A stretch of DNA of 64,000 nucleotides from the NCBI GenBank assembly GCA_000381625.1, contig KB906767.1:845729-909728 (forward strand), written 5' to 3'. The DNA is from Bryobacterales bacterium KBS 96 (GTDB taxonomy: Bacteria; Acidobacteriota; Terriglobia; Bryobacterales; Bryobacteraceae). The first letter of the stretch is position 1. Every line of letters starts with the position of its first letter. The notes beneath the pieces are model-generated. The model searched no databases and was not told where the DNA came from. It was given only the letters and a program-made list of their open reading frames with translations. A program made the position numbers and the translations under genes. This document shows positions 9,777 through 17,540 of the stretch, piece by piece.

Positions 9777-9794
9777 CGGCTCGTCGTTGAGCCG
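9777..9794. terminator. Hairpin after RNase E/G gene
   Basis: CGGCTC and GAGCCG form a 6-bp stem with a 6-base loop, 26 bases after the RNase stop and before tRNA-Ser. No T-run follows, so this is a weak terminator candidate. Confidence 0.3.
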
Positions 9795-9848
9795 TCCGCT
9801 AGCGTGTTTTCGCGATCCCGCCATCCTGGGCACAGGGATCACACAATT

Positions 9849-9938
9849 GGAGAGATGGCCGAGCGGTTGAAGGCGCACGCTTGGAAAGCGTGTATAGGGG
9901 AAACTCTATCGTGGGTTCGAATCCCACTCTCTCCGCCA
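9849..9938 (+). tRNA. tRNA-Ser (anticodon GGA), CCA encoded
   Basis: A full 90-base class II tRNA can be folded by eye. The acceptor arm GGAGAGA pairs with TCTCTCC, a serine-type D arm follows, and the anticodon stem CACGC/GCGTG holds the loop TTGGAAA, giving anticodon GGA, which reads UCC and UCU. There is a long variable arm, and the T arm contains GGGTTCGAATCCC. The discriminator is G and CCA is encoded (9936-9938). Confidence 0.97.
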
Positions 9939-10018
9939 AAGCTCTTGTTGTCAACAAAATATGTCCAACGAGAATTTTTGAGATTGGGGATTCCGTCCGG
10001 CGCCAACAACGGCGGATG

Positions 10019-10363
10019 TTACGGCGAAGCATTTAGCGCGCGCTGGACAGCGGCCTTCAGACCCGGCAAATCGTCCTCAATTGTATGCCATACCGTTTTC
10101 ACATCCACCCGATCATATTGATGTCGGAGCCAGTTGCCAATACCGCGGATGTTTCGCCACGGCTGACCCGGGCATAACCTCTCAGCGTCATCGCCTAGCC
10201 GCACGGCGGCTTCGCTGATGAGTAGCAACTTGCGCTCGACCGCCGAAACGGTTTTGGGATCAGACCGGAATGCATTCAAATCCATTCCAGACGTGAACTG
10301 CTCGGTGCTAATTATGGCTTCGACGATATCGCGCAGGGGAAGGATCGGTTCCCTAAAAGGCAA
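10019..10363 (-). CDS. HepT-like ribonuclease toxin (DUF86, HEPN)
   Basis: All-alpha HEPN protein, toxin partner of the nucleotidyltransferase just upstream. I prefer the TTG at 10361-10363 (giving PFREP at residues 2-6) because a GAGG lies about 9 bases upstream and many family members start this way; an ATG at 10393 would add ten residues. From TTG it is 114 aa. The signature region reads RGIGNWLRHQYD: the H-x-Y is present, but the Arg expected five residues before the His is Gly. This variant occurs in part of the family as I recall it, but it may affect RNase activity. It overlaps the antitoxin gene by 11 bases. Confidence 0.8.
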   Translation of the reverse strand: MPFREPILPLRDIVEAIISTEQFTSGMDLNAFRSDPKTVSAVERKLLLISEAAVRLGDDAERLCPGQPWRNIRGIGNWLRHQYDRVDVKTVWHTIEDDLPGLKAAVQRALNASP

Positions 10364-10652
10364 GTACGGCCTCGCGGCTGGCTTTCGCCGCAACCGGCTC
10401 TTTCAGGGACTTGGCCGGAGACAAGTCGACGCGGACGCCAAGCATATCCGCCAGGCGGTTTTCTATGGCCACCATATCCAAAAGCGACAGCCGACGAGCC
10501 GGATCGAATTCGGCGATGATGTCTACATCCGAAGCTTCAGGGGTCATGGTTCCGCGAGCATAGGAACCGTGCAGGGACAGATGCGTGATTCCGGCCGCTT
10601 TCAACTCTCGCTCATGCGCGCGTAGCTTTGCAATGATGCGCGCCCTGTCCAT
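10353..10652 (-). CDS. MntA-like minimal nucleotidyltransferase antitoxin
   Basis: Minimal nucleotidyltransferase of 99 aa. It shows the GS...DxD active site (G29-S30 and D42-V-D44) followed by a third acidic strand around residue 74 (VRVDLS). In known MntA/HepT pairs the antitoxin AMPylates a tyrosine next to the HEPN His, and the toxin here has that Tyr. The stop codon lies inside the following toxin gene. The start is the ATG at 10652. The pair sits next to tRNA-Ser, a common landing place for mobile genes, but I see no integrase or direct repeat. Confidence 0.85.
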   Translation of the reverse strand: MDRARIIAKLRAHERELKAAGITHLSLHGSYARGTMTPEASDVDIIAEFDPARRLSLLDMVAIENRLADMLGVRVDLSPAKSLKEPVAAKASREAVLAF

Positions 10653-10790
10653 CTGAACATCCTAGTTTATATTCTCACGCACCTCAACAGCGTGATTGCC
10701 CTTGTGTGTGTCTGACGGAACTTTTGCTCCGCAAGTGACCGTGTCCGAAAAGCGCGAGTCCGGCCACCCGGCAAATGGGAAAATTCACGT

Positions 10791-12293
10791 ATGGAGCTGC
10801 CCGATCGAGAGGTCTGCTATCGCGCTCTGCAGAGCCGTGATGCCCGCTTCGACGGTTTGCTATTTGTAGGCGTCACGTCGACCGGCATCTATTGCCGGCC
10901 TATCTGTCCGGCACGCACCGCGAAATTCCAGAATTGCCGGTTTTTTGGCTCAGCGGCAGCGGCACAGGAAGCGGGCTTTCGGCCATGCCTGCGTTGCCGG
11001 CCGGAGACGGCTCCCGATCTAGCCTCATGGCGCGGAACGTCGAACACCGTTTCTCGCGCACTCGCTCTTATAACCGACGGCGCTCTCGATGGCGACGGCG
11101 CGAGCGTAGAGACGTTGGCGGAACGCCTCGGCTTAGGCGAACGCCAACTCCGGCGATTGTTCCTTCAACATCTTGGAGCCTCGCCCATCTCGGTAGCACA
11201 AACTCGGCGAGTGCTTTTCGCTAAGCAGCTTATTCACGAAACGCAAATGCCGTTGACCGAAGTTGCGTTAGCAGCCGGATTCGGCAGCGTCCGCCGGTTC
11301 AATGAGATATTCCGCAATCTCTTTCATCGTCCTCCTGGCGCATTGCGGCGAAAAACTTCCGCGAGCCCCGCGGCGCCCGAAGCAGGCGTGACGCTTCGTC
11401 TGCGTTATCGGCCGCCTTATGACTGGGATTCCATGCTCGCCCACCTGCAAGCGCGCGCGATTCCCGGTGTTGAACTTGTGGAGAACGGTGGTTATCAGCG
11501 TACGGTTGAGATCGACGGCTTTATCGGGAGTGTCGAAGTGATTCACCTGCCGCAGCAACAGAGCCTGGGCGCTACGATCCGTTTCCCCAATGTTAGAAGT
11601 TTACCCGCCATCGTGATCCGAGTGCGCCGTCTGTTCGATGTGAGCGCCGATATTGAGACGATTGACGCACACCTCTCTCGCGATCCGCTGCTGGCTCCGT
11701 TGGTGGCGCGTCGTCCTGGGTTGCGGGCGCCCGGAGGATGGGATGGTTTCGAGTTGGCGGTGCGGGCCATTCTCGGCCAGCAGATTAGCATCGTTGCCGC
11801 ACGCCGGCTCGCGGGACAACTCGTTGCGCTCCATGGCAAGCCTGTATCGAAAGATTATGTGAGTCACCCGAAGCTGTCCCACGTATTTCCTAGCGCCGAA
11901 CATCTTGCCGCAGCCGAATCCGTCGGCCTCCGCATGCCGCGCACGCGCCAGTTATCGTTACAAGCGCTGGCTGAAGCGGCGGCGACGGACCCGAATCTGT
12001 TTCGTCCATTTGGAACCATTGAAGAAGCGACCCTGCGATTGCGCACAATCCGCGGAGTTGGCGAGTGGACCGCACAATACATCGCATTGCGCGCGTTGCG
12101 CGAAATGGACGCATTTCCTGCGTCCGACATCGGCCTGCTTCGCGGCGCCGCGGCAATTGATGGGGCACGATCAACGTCAGCCAGCCTTCTTACTCGCGCT
12201 GAGTCATGGCGTCCGTGGCGCGCCTACGCCGCTCAACATCTCTGGGCTGCCGACAGCACGGTGCCCCCAATTGCAAGGAGCGTACATGGATAG
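10791..12293 (+). CDS. Ada-AraC-AlkA fusion: DNA alkylation sensor and 3-methyladenine glycosylase
   Basis: Three-part alkylation-response protein of 500 aa. The Ada Zn domain comes first, with C35, C39, C66 and C69 matching the four Zn ligands of E. coli Ada (one of which accepts methyl from phosphotriesters). An AraC-type DNA-binding domain spans about 85-185 (typical SVRRFNEIFRN). The C-terminal half is AlkA-like: N-terminal TBP-like domain (about 195-270), then helix-hairpin-helix GVGEWTAQYI and catalytic Asp D446 in PASDIG. It probably both activates the adaptive response and excises alkylated bases. The stop overlaps the start of the methyltransferase gene. Confidence 0.93.
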   Translation: MELPDREVCYRALQSRDARFDGLLFVGVTSTGIYCRPICPARTAKFQNCRFFGSAAAAQEAGFRPCLRCRPETAPDLASWRGTSNTVSRALALITDGALDGDGASVETLAERLGLGERQLRRLFLQHLGASPISVAQTRRVLFAKQLIHETQMPLTEVALAAGFGSVRRFNEIFRNLFHRPPGALRRKTSASPAAPEAGVTLRLRYRPPYDWDSMLAHLQARAIPGVELVENGGYQRTVEIDGFIGSVEVIHLPQQQSLGATIRFPNVRSLPAIVIRVRRLFDVSADIETIDAHLSRDPLLAPLVARRPGLRAPGGWDGFELAVRAILGQQISIVAARRLAGQLVALHGKPVSKDYVSHPKLSHVFPSAEHLAAAESVGLRMPRTRQLSLQALAEAAATDPNLFRPFGTIEEATLRLRTIRGVGEWTAQYIALRALREMDAFPASDIGLLRGAAAIDGARSTSASLLTRAESWRPWRAYAAQHLWAADSTVPPIARSVHG

Positions 12294-12906
12294 AGTTCTG
12301 CACTTTCTAATTGACCGAATCAATACCCCTATCGGCGAGATGTTCATTGTGGCGGACCATGACGGAAATTTACGCGCTACCGATTGGGCCGACCACGAGG
12401 GACGCATGCGCCGTCTGCTCCGGCTTCACTACGGCGAACATGGATTCAGGCTCGAACCGGCGCGCAATCCCAATGGCTTAACACATGCGATCGGCAGCTA
12501 CTTTGCCGGTGAGGTTACGGCAATAGACGCCCTGCCGGTGAAAACAGCCGGCACACCTTTCCAGTGCGAAGTGTGGCGCGCATTGCGAACAATCGCCTGC
12601 GGGGCCACGGTTTCTTACACGAAACTTGCCGAACAAATCGGCCGGCCTACCGCGGTCAGGGCTGTTGGCCTCGCTAATGGCTCAAATCCGATTGGAGTTG
12701 TTGTGCCTTGCCACCGTGTGATTGGATCCAATGGTTCGCTTACCGGTTATGGCGGCGGTATCGAGCGAAAGTGCTGGCTTCTGAAGCATGAAGGTGAGAT
12801 CAAGGGCGACTTAAAAATACCGGTTCGCCATCGAGATGGCCTCCTTGAAGTAAATTGCGGTGACGATACCGGGCTGAATGTTCCGGTCCGCCCAATGAGT
12901 GTTTAA
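12286..12906 (+). CDS. ogt: Methylated-DNA-[protein]-cysteine S-methyltransferase (Ogt/AdaB type)
   Basis: Suicide methyltransferase that removes O6-methyl from guanine. The acceptor is C142 in the PCHRVIG motif, with the family's helix-turn-helix (SYTKLAEQIGRPTAVRAVG) before it. The reading frame is open far upstream inside the previous gene, but the ATG at 12286 has a perfect AAGGAG five bases before it and is the clear start, giving 206 aa. It overlaps the Ada-AlkA gene by eight bases, so the two repair activities are co-expressed. About 30 residues extend past the usual C-terminus. Confidence 0.95.
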   Translation: MDRVLHFLIDRINTPIGEMFIVADHDGNLRATDWADHEGRMRRLLRLHYGEHGFRLEPARNPNGLTHAIGSYFAGEVTAIDALPVKTAGTPFQCEVWRALRTIACGATVSYTKLAEQIGRPTAVRAVGLANGSNPIGVVVPCHRVIGSNGSLTGYGGGIERKCWLLKHEGEIKGDLKIPVRHRDGLLEVNCGDDTGLNVPVRPMSV

Positions 12907-12993
12907 AGAATCACGTTCAACTTTTGTCTCACGTTGAGACCCTCATTACCTGCTACAGTGACGTAATCCCACTAGCCGAGGATCGTTGATCCA

Positions 12994-14559
12994 GTGAAAT
13001 CTTTGTCGTGCTGTGCTCTCGCCCTGTTCGTTGCTGCCACGCAATTGCTTGGGCAATCTCAAAGCAGATTGAATCAGGGCTGGTCCGCCCAACGCAGTAA
13101 AGAGTTCTGGCACAAAGACCAAGGCTCTATGATGATGCCGCTCGATTGGTTTCTGAAGCTAAGGACCAAAGATGGAAGCAAACCGCTGAGCAGCGATCTT
13201 GAACAGTTCGGTTTTATTCCCGACCCCGATAAGAACCAACTACCGATCGGCTTTGCTGTTCATAGGGACAACGTCACCGGACGCGATTGGATCGGTTTGA
13301 CGTGCTCGGCCTGTCATACTGGCCGAATTCGCTACCGCGATCACGCCATGATCGTCGAGGGCGCTCCCTCTTTACTCGACTTCGAATCGTTTTTTGCAAG
13401 CGTTGTCGATTCCATGGATCGCTATCTGCCCAGCCCTGGCGAAGCGAATCAGGTTGCGGATTTGAAAGGGAAACTGCGCAGCCGGCTTAACTTCAACAAA
13501 ACCTCCGTTCATGGCGGCTCCGGCCGCGTGGATGCGTTCGGTCAAATCTTTAATGACATCGCGGTGGTCGTCTTGAAAAACGGCGATTCCGCCGCCGTTT
13601 CTCCCGATTCGCCGGCATCGTACCCGTTCCTTTGGGATATCGCCCAGCACAAGCGGGTCCAATGGAATGGCTCGGCGCCTAATCTTGGAGTGGGAGGAGA
13701 TGGCTCCATGATGCGCAACATTGGAGAAGTAATCGGGGTCTTCGGTCAGGTCACCGTTCCGGACAAGTTCTCCGGAATGCCAAAGTTTCAGTCAAGCGCC
13801 GCGCTTCCTAATCTCCGCATATTGGAGAACTGGATTTCCGAGCTGCGTTCTCCTCAATGGCCTGGTGTTTTTCCGCCTCTGAGAACTGCCATGGTGAGCC
13901 GCGGAAAAAGCGTGTATCAATCGGAGTGTCAACGGTGTCACGCTTTACTCGCGGACACACGCCATATTCCCAACCCGCTGCCCACGTCCTTGATCAGCGT
14001 CAACGAAGTGCAGACAGACCGGAAACTTCTCGATAATTTCAATAGGTTCACGACTAACTCGCGCCAGCTTCAAGGTCATCTCACACTCCTTAATCCGCGT
14101 AGAATCTGGACGACATTTAAGCCGACCGACTCTGTTGCTTTGATTACCGCCTACATCACCGCCGGAGTGTTGAACGGAGAAGATCCCGCCGGCACTCACC
14201 GCATTCGCGATGCCGCCACCCTCTTCTGGGAAGGCATGCCTGACATGAACGCTTACAAAGCAAGGCCTCTGAATGGCCTCTGGGCCACGGCGCCTTATCT
14301 TCACAACGGCTCAATCCCGAACCTTGAAGAACTTCTCAAGGCGCCGAACGAGCGAGCTACTGCTTTCTGCCTAGGAACTGCGAAGTTCGATCCGGAGCTT
14401 GTGGGTTATCCGGCATTACGGGATGCCTCGCAATCCTGCGGCGCCCAATTTAAATTGGATACATCCTTACCGGGCAACAGGAACATCGGGCACAACTACG
14501 GTACACGTCTGTCGCCACCGGACAAAGAGGCATTGATCGAGTTCGTGAAAAGCCTCTGA
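12994..14559 (+). CDS. Exported dihaem c-type cytochrome, RoxA/peroxidase-like
   Basis: 521 aa with a signal peptide (about residues 1-20). It has two haem c motifs, C104-S-A-C107-H and C312-Q-R-C315-H. The opening 'LNQGW...[13 protein letters not shown]' and the 'FGFIPDP....LPIGFA' block match the dihaem group that includes the rubber oxygenase RoxA and related peroxidase-like proteins. It should act in the periplasm, but the substrate cannot be told. It starts at GTG with GAGGAT about 10 bases upstream. It stands alone, facing a convergent esterase gene. Confidence 0.8.
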   Translation: MKSLSCCALALFVAATQLLGQSQSRLNQGWSAQRSKEFWHKDQGSMMMPLDWFLKLRTKDGSKPLSSDLEQFGFIPDPDKNQLPIGFAVHRDNVTGRDWIGLTCSACHTGRIRYRDHAMIVEGAPSLLDFESFFASVVDSMDRYLPSPGEANQVADLKGKLRSRLNFNKTSVHGGSGRVDAFGQIFNDIAVVVLKNGDSAAVSPDSPASYPFLWDIAQHKRVQWNGSAPNLGVGGDGSMMRNIGEVIGVFGQVTVPDKFSGMPKFQSSAALPNLRILENWISELRSPQWPGVFPPLRTAMVSRGKSVYQSECQRCHALLADTRHIPNPLPTSLISVNEVQTDRKLLDNFNRFTTNSRQLQGHLTLLNPRRIWTTFKPTDSVALITAYITAGVLNGEDPAGTHRIRDAATLFWEGMPDMNAYKARPLNGLWATAPYLHNGSIPNLEELLKAPNERATAFCLGTAKFDPELVGYPALRDASQSCGAQFKLDTSLPGNRNIGHNYGTRLSPPDKEALIEFVKSL

Positions 14560-14590
14560 TACAACTCGTCGCCAACGAGACCGCGCCGGC

Positions 14591-14625
14591 ACGGGGCTGC
14601 GCTACTCCGACCAGCACAGCCCCGT
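14591..14625. terminator. Hairpin between convergent cytochrome and esterase genes
   Basis: ACGGGGCTG (14591-14599) and CAGCCCCGT (14617-14625) make a 9-bp perfect stem. It lies 32 bases after the cytochrome stop. No T-run is attached, so termination is inferred from position only. Nothing else is evident in the 296 bases 14560-14855. Confidence 0.4.
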
Positions 14626-14855
14626 AATCGAACACGTATATCGCGTAGCTTGCGAGGCTAATTGTCTCTGTGAACCTTTCGATGGTCTTGGCTAAATTGT
14701 CAAATGTATAACGAAATTGTTTCCTGTCGGGCACATCTGAAAAGCCGAAGCCCCGAACGGATTGACGGCGGCCGATTTCAAGTAAGCAACGCTTTACGCA
14801 CGGTCGTCGCTGGTAAATTGTTTCCTGGACGGCGATGAAGAAACATCAACCGCCG

Positions 14856-16145
14856 CTACCACGCCTCGCGGTTGCTGATCGTTACGCGATAATACGGCTT
14901 GTCCTTTTCGGCTGGGTCAATCGTGAATTCTTCCGACGTTTTCCCCGGATCGTAGCCGCGCCACAGCCATGTCAACGATTCCGGCAAATCAATCGCCGCC
15001 TGCGCCGAATCATGCGTCGCCAAGCCAAAGCGGAAATGAAAATCGTACTCGCGCATCTTCAGCGAATTCGCAAGCTGAATGGCTTGCAGGGGCCACGATC
15101 CATGCGTGTTTTCGAGATCATCCGCCCCATCGCTCATCCAGACCCGGATATTACGCTTCGGCATCTTGCGCACCATGAACGGATACAGATTGCCGCCGTC
15201 GAGTTTTTCTTCCGGATGCCACTGAATCGACGTATAACTTCCAATGGTCGAATGCACGCGAGTAAATTTTTCAGGCATGAACCAGGCAGAGTTCAACGAG
15301 CAAATGCCGCCCGAAGATTCGCCCGCGATGCCGCGGCTGTAGCCATCCGGCCGGAGTTTATATATTTTCTCCACTTCGGGCAGCACTTCTTCCAGCAGAA
15401 AGCGGTCGTAGCGGTCGCTGACCGTGTCATATTCAATCGACCGCATCGCTTTGCCGTCGGGTGAGAAGCCCGGCGCAATCAACACATGGACCATCGGCGG
15501 AATCAGTTTCTGCGCCACCAGGTTCTCGGTAACGGTAAATAATCGCAGATGCGACAAATCTCCAGCAACCAGCCCCTGGCCGTCCTGCCACACCATTAAC
15601 GGCGCCGGAACGTTTGGATCGACGCCGGGCGACGCGTAATACCAGAAGTCCGCCTTCATCCCGTCGTAAATCTTGCTGGTGATCGTTTGTTTCCCGCTCA
15701 ACTTGCCTTGCGGGACGCCGGCTTTCGGATACGAATCTGGATTGTAGCCCGCCACATCCGAACGTTTTCCGATAGGCTTTCCATCCGTGTAATATTGATA
15801 TGCGTGCGTCACACCCGTGCGCATTTTCACAAGGCGCATCCAGAGATTCGAGCCGGCGATCTTCTGCATTGCAAGCGGCGCCTGCCCATCTATGGAAACA
15901 CCCGCTTGCGTGGCCGAGACAGGCTCGCTCTTCGGCGCGGGCGCGAGGTCGGTGACAAAGAGAAAATCCTGCCCCCACACCGCCGTTCCACCATGAGGCG
16001 ACAACGTCGTTGCGACCAGATCGGCTAATCCCGGTGAAGCAGCGCCACCGCGGGCAGCGTCAATCAACCGTTCGAGTGGATGAACCTGGGCCAAGGCAAG
16101 CGCCGGCAGCAGCGCGCACAGCGCTAACGTCGCAATTCGTTTCAT
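14856..16145 (-). CDS. Exported esterase (enterochelin-esterase/tributyrin-esterase-like, alpha/beta fold)
   Basis: 429 aa with a signal peptide (residues 1-19, ending ALA-Q). An N-terminal Ig-like carbohydrate/CBM48-type segment (about 50-140) is followed by the alpha/beta hydrolase domain. The nucleophile is S277 in GESSGG, and a His in THDSAQ near residue 385 is the likely third catalytic residue. Similar proteins are called Fes-like or 1,4-beta-xylanase-associated esterases. It follows the DUF1552 gene by 27 bases on the same strand and is probably in the same transcript. Confidence 0.8.
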   Translation of the reverse strand: MKRIATLALCALLPALALAQVHPLERLIDAARGGAASPGLADLVATTLSPHGGTAVWGQDFLFVTDLAPAPKSEPVSATQAGVSIDGQAPLAMQKIAGSNLWMRLVKMRTGVTHAYQYYTDGKPIGKRSDVAGYNPDSYPKAGVPQGKLSGKQTITSKIYDGMKADFWYYASPGVDPNVPAPLMVWQDGQGLVAGDLSHLRLFTVTENLVAQKLIPPMVHVLIAPGFSPDGKAMRSIEYDTVSDRYDRFLLEEVLPEVEKIYKLRPDGYSRGIAGESSGGICSLNSAWFMPEKFTRVHSTIGSYTSIQWHPEEKLDGGNLYPFMVRKMPKRNIRVWMSDGADDLENTHGSWPLQAIQLANSLKMREYDFHFRFGLATHDSAQAAIDLPESLTWLWRGYDPGKTSEEFTIDPAEKDKPYYRVTISNREAW

Positions 16146-16172
16146 ATTGTGATTGATCTCGTTCGTGTGGAT

Positions 16173-17540
16173 CTACGCCAGGTCAGCCAGATAATTCAAC
16201 CGGCCTTGGCTATCGCCGAGTTTCTCCGTAGGCACGTTCATCGCGTCGAGCATGCTCAGGTAGAGATTCGACACCGGCGTATCTTGCGTGAACTTCACGT
16301 GCCGGCCTGTCCGGAACACGCGGCTTCCGCCAGCGAGCAGTACGGGAAGGTCATTGTGATTATGGCGGTTGCCGTCGCTGATGCCGCTTCCGTAAACGAT
16401 CATCGTATGGTCGAGCAGGGAGCCGTCGCCGTCGCGAGTAGATTTCAATTTACGAAGGAAATACGCGAATTGCTCCATATGATAGCGGTTGATTTTCGCG
16501 ACTTTATCCATCAACTCGGGATCGTTGCGATGATGCGAAAGCCCGTGATGCCCTTCCGGCACGCCGATCTCGCGATAGGCGCGATTGCTTCCTTCCCGCG
16601 CCAGCATGAACGTGCCGATGCGAGTGATGTCCGTCTGGAGCGCAAGAGTCATCAGATTAAACATGAGCTGGGCATGTTCTGAGAACTCAAGCGGAATGCC
16701 TTCCGGCTTTGCCATGGTCGGCGTAGCCAGCGTATTTTCGGACGCCTGTTTCTCCGCCATCTGTACTTGCCGTTCTACTTCACGAATGGCGGTCAGATAT
16801 TCATCGAGCTTCCGGCGGTCCGTCGAGCCAAGACCGCCTTCCAGCCGCTTCGTATCGTCCGAAACCATATCGAGGATGCTTTGATCGAGGCGCGCATTCC
16901 GGGCTCGCGCCGCTGGATCGCCCGCGTCCTCGTCACTTCCGAATAATCGTTCGAATACCGAGCGCGGATTCACCTCGGGCGGATTCGGCACGGTCGGAGT
17001 GCGCCACGAAATGCTATTGACGTACGCGCAACTATACCCAGAATCGCAGTTGCCAGCGAGGTGGCCGTCTTCACACCCCAACTCGAGGGATGCCAGCCTC
17101 GTTGCCATGCCAACTTTCCGGGCCGCGACCTGGTCGACAGAAATGCCGGTCGACACATCCGAGCCTGCGGTCTTCTTGGGATGTACGCCGGTGAGAAAAC
17201 TAGCGGATGCGCGCGCGTGATCGCCGGGGCCATCCCCAAGTGCCATCGCATTGTGATCCATCAATCCCGTTAACACCAGCAAGTCGTCCTGCAGCGGCGC
17301 AAGCGGCTCGAGGATTTTCGGAAACGCAAACGCTCTGCCGCTGGCCGCGGGCGTCCAGTTCCGCATGTCGATCCCATTCGGAACATAAACGAACATCATC
17401 CGGTTGGGCGCCAATTTGCCGGCGGTCGTTCCAGCGGCTTTCAATGCCGGAACCATGGCGTCGAGCATGGGCAGCGCAACTGCCGCTCCCACGCCACGAA
17501 GCAAGGCCCGCCGCGAGACGTGCTTTCCCGTAATGATCAT
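16173..17540 (-). CDS. Tat-exported DUF1552 protein
   Basis: 455 aa. It has a twin-arginine signal (SRRALLRGVGAAVALP, residues 9-24). The remainder matches the DUF1552 family of Planctomycetes and Acidobacteria: 'DDLLVLTGLMDH', 'GPGDHARASASFLTG' and 'GSGISDGNRHNHNDLPVLLAGG' in order. The fold resembles alkaline-phosphatase/sulfatase-like DUF1501 proteins, but the function is unknown. It overlaps the upstream DUF1592 gene by ATGA, and such pairs usually occur together, so the two products probably act in one exported complex. Confidence 0.88.
   Translation of the reverse strand: MIITGKHVSRRALLRGVGAAVALPMLDAMVPALKAAGTTAGKLAPNRMMFVYVPNGIDMRNWTPAASGRAFAFPKILEPLAPLQDDLLVLTGLMDHNAMALGDGPGDHARASASFLTGVHPKKTAGSDVSTGISVDQVAARKVGMATRLASLELGCEDGHLAGNCDSGYSCAYVNSISWRTPTVPNPPEVNPRSVFERLFGSDEDAGDPAARARNARLDQSILDMVSDDTKRLEGGLGSTDRRKLDEYLTAIREVERQVQMAEKQASENTLATPTMAKPEGIPLEFSEHAQLMFNLMTLALQTDITRIGTFMLAREGSNRAYREIGVPEGHHGLSHHRNDPELMDKVAKINRYHMEQFAYFLRKLKSTRDGDGSLLDHTMIVYGSGISDGNRHNHNDLPVLLAGGSRVFRTGRHVKFTQDTPVSNLYLSMLDAMNVPTEKLGDSQGRLNYLADLA

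Noticed and set aside
9849-10652. Genomic island inserted at tRNA-Ser
   Set aside because: The toxin-antitoxin pair is next to the tRNA, but no integrase, direct repeat of the tRNA end or other mobile gene is seen.
11905-12285. Upstream extension of the ogt frame inside the Ada-AlkA gene
   Set aside because: The AAGGAG before the ATG at 12286 and the family start make the extension a shadow.
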